Source: Candidatus Poseidoniales archaeon (GTDB taxonomy: Archaea; Thermoplasmatota; Poseidoniia; Poseidoniales; Poseidoniaceae). From it: a stretch of 9,285 nt of DNA. Positions within the stretch are counted from its first letter, which is position 1, and every line of letters starts with the position of its first letter. The notes under the pieces were generated by a model that had not been told where the DNA came from, did no database searches, and saw only the letters and a list, made by a program, of their open reading frames with translations. The stretch is taken from NCBI GenBank assembly GCA_012959845.1, contig DUCL01000265.1:1-9285 (forward strand). Reading direction: 5' to 3'. Shown in pieces: positions 5,555-9,285 of this stretch. The position numbers and the translations under genes are program-made.

Positions 5555-7828
5555 ATGAGCGCTTGGCAGGAGGGGAGACGCAGTGATGCTGAGCCTTGCC
5601 GAGAACAAGATATTGGGCTGTTTGAAGTTACCAATCGGGATGGTCGGGCGCGATTGGGCCGTTTACATACCAAGCATGGTATCTTAGAAACACCTGCTCT
5701 ACTACCAGTAGTCAATCCGAACATTCGGACAATAGAACCACGCGAGATGTGGGATAGATACGGTATTTCTGCGCTAATTACCAATTCATATATTATTTGG
5801 AAACACGAAAATTTGAAGCAGCAAGCACTCAAAGATGGCGTTCATTCATTGATTGATTTTCCCGGCGTAATAATGACTGATTCGGGAACGTTCCAGTCAT
5901 ATATTTATGGAGATGTCGAAGTAGGCGTTGAAGAAATTGTTGAATTCCAAAAAAGTATTGGAGTTGATATAGCTACAATGTTAGATGTTTTTACAAGGCC
6001 AGACATGAGCGAAAGTGAAGTTAAAGCAGCAGTTTTGGAAACCGATTCAAGAGCATCTATCAGCATTCAAACTGCAGGAGAAACAATGCTCAACGGACCA
6101 ATTCAGGGAGGATTGTTCAAAGACTTAAGGATACTTTCTGCCCAAAAAATGGCTCAGCATAATTTTTCCATCCATCCAATAGGTGGAATTGTTCCAATAA
6201 TGGAGCAGCATATGTACAAAGATTATGCAAAAATCATGCTCGCGACGTTGCCTTATTTGCCACCAAACCGCCCAGTCCATATGTTTGGCTGCGGGCATCC
6301 GATGCTTTTTCCAATGTCAATTGCATTAGGTGCAGATTTATTTGACTCCGCTGCATATGCATTATTCGCAAAGGATGGAAGACTTCTAACTCCATGGGGT
6401 ACTGAAAAAATAGCCGGTCTTATTGATTGGCCTACCACTATGCCTTGTGTTGCATATACTTCTCCTATGGAGGTTAGAGATTTAGATTCTGAAGAGCAAG
6501 TAAAGATTCTAGCGCGTTATAATTTGGAAGTTACACTTACAGAATTAGCGAGGTGTAAGCAAGCTGTTCGCGATGGTACAATTTGGAGGCTTGCAGAGAG
6601 ACGCAGTCACCAACATCCGGCATTGCGCGAGGCTTTTTTGTGGATTACAACAAGCCCAAATAAGGCTGGATTATCTGTTGTTGACCTTGAAGAATTGGCA
6701 ATTTCAGATCGTGCGGCTGCAAGAGAAAGAGATGACACTCGAGGTTCTTGGGAGAACTCTTGGGATTGGATGGTTAGCGCTCAAGAATCTCCGAGAAAAG
6801 GAGGAGTTGCGTGGGGAGGAGATGACACATATTTCCGCCCACATATTGTTGAAGCAAGAAGGCAACTAATCTCTAGATGGAAGATACCTGAACCAATTGG
6901 AAATGGCTCTGATGATGTACTTATTCTCCACGGAAGGCCAGGTCCTTGGCGCGAAAGATGTAGTGATTTGATGACTCGCCTAACACATCATGCAGAAGGA
7001 ATGGAAGTAATGATTATGACGCCTCTTGGACTATTACCTTACAGTATGGAAGATTTGAACCCATTTTCACATGTTACAGGCCCAAGTTGGATTTGGAGAA
7101 GAAAGCCGGATTTATCTTGGATAAGAAGAGAATTAGAGCGCTTTGAATTGGGGGATAGAAGAATAATTCTATGCGATTTAGAGGGCGATGGAATCCAAGC
7201 AAGATGTATGACTGCACTTGTTGAAGCGGGCGTACTGAAAACAATAACTGATGAAAATGCTAGTAAGATTCCTCTTGATTCTGAAGGGAGGCTCATCGCT
7301 GCAGATAAAGTTCGTAGACGCCATGTAAGTGACAAAATGACTGTTCTGCTCAATGTTGAACATGGTCTTGCAAGAGAATTATTACAGGATGCTACTTTTG
7401 TAATCAATCGCCAAGGTAGAATCAAAAATGCAATCTCCTCTTCGGGGAAGCACATCGTAAGCCCGCGTTTAACCGATGGTGGAATCTCATTGACTAACGA
7501 TGGTGCGATTGAATTACATAGTCATCGAAGACGCAAAATTCCTTCCGGTTTTAATACAACACAAGCATGGAATTTCATTGGCGAAGGTCCTGCATGGGTC
7601 GTTGTAAATGATGATGCTGAACCATTTGTGCGTAAAGGAAGGAATGTATTCCATGGCTTTGTTTTGGCTGCTGACCCTTGGATTACCCCTGGCAGAACAT
7701 GCCTTATCGTAAATCAGAAAGGTGAATTGCTTGGCCATGGTCTGTCAAATTGTAATTCTGAAGAATTTGCAACATTCAACAAAGGAATTGCGATAAAGAC
7801 AAGAGATGGTTTGCGCGAATCCAATTGA
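5555..7828 (+). CDS. tgtA: Archaeal tRNA-guanine(15) transglycosylase with PUA domain, zinc site degraded
   Basis: TgtA exchanges guanine 15 in the D-loop of archaeal tRNAs for preQ0, the first tRNA step to archaeosine. Of 757 residues, about 20-365 form the TGT catalytic barrel. This starts GLFEVTNRDGRARLGRL (21-37) and has TDSGTFQSY (108-116) with Asp109 and DLFDSAAYALFAKDGR (261-276) with Asp264. Their spacing matches Asp95 and Asp249 of the Pyrococcus enzyme. IQGGLFKDLR (183-192) is also typical. Middle domains follow, then a C-terminal PUA domain from about 675, with AEPFVRKGRNVFHGFVLAAD (688-707). The protein is longer than the roughly 580-640 residues usual for the family, with extra sequence between barrel and PUA. 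The zinc loop is abnormal: the family PCxCPxC is replaced by PCVAYTS (297-303), about four residues shorter, and the LHNL histidine is Tyr322. The ATG at 5555 is the only suitable start; a GGAGGGG inside the coding start has no in-frame start codon after it. It may be cotranscribed with the HTH gene, 48 bases upstream. Confidence 0.93.
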   Translation: MSAWQEGRRSDAEPCREQDIGLFEVTNRDGRARLGRLHTKHGILETPALLPVVNPNIRTIEPREMWDRYGISALITNSYIIWKHENLKQQALKDGVHSLIDFPGVIMTDSGTFQSYIYGDVEVGVEEIVEFQKSIGVDIATMLDVFTRPDMSESEVKAAVLETDSRASISIQTAGETMLNGPIQGGLFKDLRILSAQKMAQHNFSIHPIGGIVPIMEQHMYKDYAKIMLATLPYLPPNRPVHMFGCGHPMLFPMSIALGADLFDSAAYALFAKDGRLLTPWGTEKIAGLIDWPTTMPCVAYTSPMEVRDLDSEEQVKILARYNLEVTLTELARCKQAVRDGTIWRLAERRSHQHPALREAFLWITTSPNKAGLSVVDLEELAISDRAAARERDDTRGSWENSWDWMVSAQESPRKGGVAWGGDDTYFRPHIVEARRQLISRWKIPEPIGNGSDDVLILHGRPGPWRERCSDLMTRLTHHAEGMEVMIMTPLGLLPYSMEDLNPFSHVTGPSWIWRRKPDLSWIRRELERFELGDRRIILCDLEGDGIQARCMTALVEAGVLKTITDENASKIPLDSEGRLIAADKVRRRHVSDKMTVLLNVEHGLARELLQDATFVINRQGRIKNAISSSGKHIVSPRLTDGGISLTNDGAIELHSHRRRKIPSGFNTTQAWNFIGEGPAWVVVNDDAEPFVRKGRNVFHGFVLAADPWITPGRTCLIVNQKGELLGHGLSNCNSEEFATFNKGIAIKTRDGLRESN

Positions 7829-7906
7829 GGAATATGTGCTATCAGTACTACGCAATCAACCCTTGACGGGCGAGCATTGAAAGGTCGTCTTTGCCCTCAC
7901 ACAATT

Positions 7907-7912
7907 GAGGGG
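7907..7912 (+). promoter_or_regulatory. Shine-Dalgarno deciding a TTG start of the ABC ATPase
   Basis: GAGGGG stands six bases before the in-frame TTG at 7919. The open frame extends upstream to another TTG at 7877, but the family-like part of the protein begins only after 7919. This site therefore sets the likely start. Confidence 0.65.
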
Positions 7913-7918
7913 AACTGT

Positions 7919-8929
7919 TTGGAACATGAGCGTATCATCCAAACTCAGAATTTATCGAAATTCTATGGCCCTCATATGGCCCTTGAAAACCTTAATCTCG
8001 ATATTAAAAAGGGTGCCACTGGCCTTTTAGGACCGAACGGTGCAGGAAAATCTACTTTCTTGAAAACAATTTTGGGGCTAATACAAGCAACTTCTGGTGA
8101 TGGAACAGTTCTTGGACATGATATTAGAACAGAGGGGGCTGCTATCCGTTCAAGGATTGGCTATATGCCCGAATATGATGCATTGAATCCAGAGATGGAT
8201 GCGATAAATCAAGTTAGATATTCAGGTGAATTACTTGGAATGAATCCTATTGTCGCATTGCAAAGAGCCCATGCCTCACTACAATATGTCGGACTTGGTG
8301 AACAAAGATACAGAGAAATAAAATCATTTTCAACCGGTATGAAACAGGCGACTAAACTCGCTTGTGCAATCATTCACGACCCAGAACTTATCATCGCTGA
8401 TGAGCCGAGTAATGGTTTGGATGCTACTGCCCGAGAATTTATGATTACCACTCTAATCAATACTGTCAAACAAGGTGATCGTTCCGTACTTATGGCATCT
8501 CATCTAATGGATGATGTAGAGAGAGTTTGTGATGATATAGTACTCTTGCACAAAGGAAAATTAGCAGCGCAAGGACGTATTGAAGACTTGAAGGCAATAG
8601 ATAGGGAAATTGAAATTCATGTTTGGGGTGGCGCATCTAAACTTGAGGCTGCAATGATACAGCAAGGAATGAAAGTTCGCCGAGAAGGAAGAGTGATGAG
8701 AATTGCTCATGATTCAGATGAATTAACTTCTAATATTTTGCGATGCGCCGCTAAAGTTGGCGCTCAAATAAGAAGGATGCACGAGTATGAAGCATCATTG
8801 GAGGATTTATTTCTTGTAATAATGGAAAACTTGGGCTATGAAGTGAAGACCAGTGAAGACTTGTTCAAGCACCCCATCCATGCAAGAAAGGTTGATGCCC
8901 CTGGCCATATGGGTGGTGGGGCTTCATGA
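7919..8929 (+). CDS. ABC transporter ATP-binding protein (ABC-2 type)
   Basis: This is the nucleotide-binding subunit of an ABC-2-type exporter, acting at the inner face of the membrane with a separate permease. The 336-residue product has Walker A GPNGAGKS (38-45), GYMPEYDAL (81-89) at the Q-loop with Glu in place of Gln, the signature FSTGMKQATKLA (137-148), Walker B LIIADEPSNGLD (157-168) and switch His195 in MASHLMDDVERV. The STGM signature and the extra C-terminal domain (about 225-305, ending EYEASLEDLFLVIM) are typical of the CcmA/NatA/DrrA-like family. The last 25 residues, with a GHMGGG tail, are not conserved-looking. The TTG at 7919 is chosen over the TTG at 7877 for its Shine-Dalgarno. 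The 90 bases between tgtA and this gene show no clear promoter. The stop overlaps the next start as ATGA, indicating coupling to a partner subunit. The substrate cannot be told. Confidence 0.93.
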   Translation: MEHERIIQTQNLSKFYGPHMALENLNLDIKKGATGLLGPNGAGKSTFLKTILGLIQATSGDGTVLGHDIRTEGAAIRSRIGYMPEYDALNPEMDAINQVRYSGELLGMNPIVALQRAHASLQYVGLGEQRYREIKSFSTGMKQATKLACAIIHDPELIIADEPSNGLDATAREFMITTLINTVKQGDRSVLMASHLMDDVERVCDDIVLLHKGKLAAQGRIEDLKAIDREIEIHVWGGASKLEAAMIQQGMKVRREGRVMRIAHDSDELTSNILRCAAKVGAQIRRMHEYEASLEDLFLVIMENLGYEVKTSEDLFKHPIHARKVDAPGHMGGGAS

Positions 8930-9285
8930 GCGAGGATGAGAAAATAATTACTCCGGCTATCCCCCAACCACAGCCACAGCCTCAGCCTCAGCCACAAGCA
9001 ATACCTCAACCACAGCCACAGCCTCAGCCACAGCCTCAAATTCCACAGCCTCAGCCTCAGCCTCAGCCTCAGCCTCAGCCTCAGCCTCAGCCTCAGCCTC
9101 AGCCATTACAGCAATCAATTGAAAATACTCCTCAATTACCTATTGAAAATACTCCTCAACCGGTACAATCTGTTGAATCTACATCCATGCCGATGGCAAC
9201 AGCAGATACACCTGTGACTGGACAAACTCGAATGGAAACCGCTTGGGGTTCAAGTGAAGGTGATGAAGACTATTCTGAAATGGCC
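8926..9285 (+). CDS. Pro-Gln repeat protein, 5' part only, possibly the ABC permease
   Basis: An open frame of 120 codons starts at an ATG overlapping the ATPase stop (ATGA) and continues past the right edge. The N-terminus is a short acidic stretch (MSEDEKIITPAI). Then come three blocks of Pro-Gln dipeptides with 6, 6 and 10 units (residues 13-24, 27-38, 40-59), separated by Ala-Ile and Ile. After that come two copies of IENTPQ, a Ser/Thr-rich linker and an acidic segment (SSEGDEDYSE). There is no signal peptide and no membrane segment so far. The repeat should be an extended, flexible, probably cytosolic tail. Coupling to an ABC-2-type ATPase suggests that the missing part holds the membrane permease domain, but no family can be recognised from what is visible. 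The frame is supported by the overlap, the absence of stops and codon-level variation (CCT/CCA, CAG/CAA) that keeps the peptide repeat. Confidence 0.75.
   Translation, partial: MSEDEKIITPAIPQPQPQPQPQPQAIPQPQPQPQPQPQIPQPQPQPQPQPQPQPQPQPQPLQQSIENTPQLPIENTPQPVQSVESTSMPMATADTPVTGQTRMETAWGSSEGDEDYSEMA
8962..9102 (+). repeat. Hexanucleotide tandem repeat encoding Pro-Gln
   Basis: The stretch is built of six-base CCN-CAR units. The first two blocks (8962-8997, 9004-9039) mix CCC, CCA and CCT with CAG and CAA. The third block starts with CCACAG at 9043 and is followed by nine perfect CCTCAG units at 9049-9102. The purity of the last block suggests recent slippage expansion. Any change in unit number keeps the frame and only alters tail length. 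Confidence 0.95.
9118..9159 (+). repeat. Direct repeat of 18 bases, 24-base period
   Basis: Two identical copies of an 18-base sequence (9118-9135 and 9142-9159), each encoding Ile-Glu-Asn-Thr-Pro-Gln, are separated by six bases. This is a second in-frame duplication just after the Pro-Gln array of the same gene. Confidence 0.9.

Noticed and set aside
7039..7455. 138-residue minus-strand open frame inside tgtA
   Set aside because: It is the shadow of a strongly conserved plus-strand gene. It has no recognisable domain and a composition typical of antisense frames.
7877..7918. Longer ABC ATPase start at the TTG at 7877
   Set aside because: The extra 14 residues look unlike the family, and the TTG at 7919 has a good Shine-Dalgarno at 7907-7912.
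8162..8190. Glu instead of Gln at the Q-loop of the ABC ATPase (GYMPEYDAL)
   Set aside because: This substitution is common in ABC-2-type ATPases with an STGM signature, so it is not evidence of inactivity.
8836..9039. Minus-strand open frame rich in Trp-Leu-Arg-Leu repeats
   Set aside because: It is only the complement of the Pro-Gln hexanucleotide array and of the ATPase 3' end; it has no start signal and no family features.

Overview
The window looks like a piece of an AT-rich euryarchaeal chromosome. The clearest markers are an archaeal-type tRNA-guanine(15) transglycosylase with a C-terminal PUA domain (archaeosine pathway) and a stand-alone transcription factor with a Bat-type (HTH_10) helix-turn-helix. 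Archaeal-looking TATA elements and mixed ATG/GTG/TTG starts fit this. A planktonic Thermoplasmatota lineage such as Ca. Poseidoniales (Marine Group II) is my best guess from gene style and base composition; it is not proven by the sequence.

Left part (1-4096, minus strand): a tightly packed iron-sulfur cluster assembly operon, transcribed sufC-sufB-sufD-sufS. SufC is the ATPase, SufB and SufD form the scaffold, and SufS is the cysteine desulfurase that supplies sulfur. Gaps are about 4 nt or genes overlap, and the Shine-Dalgarno of the next gene lies in the last codons of the previous one. SufS runs off the left edge, so its C-terminal third, with the expected catalytic cysteine, is not visible.

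Centre (4097-5506): a roughly 200-bp AT-rich divergent promoter region separates the suf operon from a plus-strand gene for an Nfu-type (NifU C-terminal domain) Fe-S carrier with a CxxC motif. The region therefore holds both assembly and delivery functions for Fe-S clusters. Next comes a Bat-type HTH regulator whose best TATA box predicts a leaderless transcript starting at an internal ATG (4841).

Right part (5507-9285, plus strand): a 757-residue TgtA follows. It keeps both catalytic aspartates but has lost three of the four zinc ligands normally conserved in the family, including a short deletion through the CxCxxC loop. Then come an ABC-2-type ATPase and, overlapping it by ATGA, the start of a partial gene encoding an extreme Pro-Gln dipeptide repeat (22 PQ units). 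That gene is probably the transport partner of the ATPase.

The most notable items are the zinc-less TgtA, the PQ-repeat protein with its hexanucleotide array, and the possible regulatory link between the HTH protein, a 17-bp palindrome and the suf/nfu promoter region. No RNA genes, CRISPR arrays or mobile elements were recognised.
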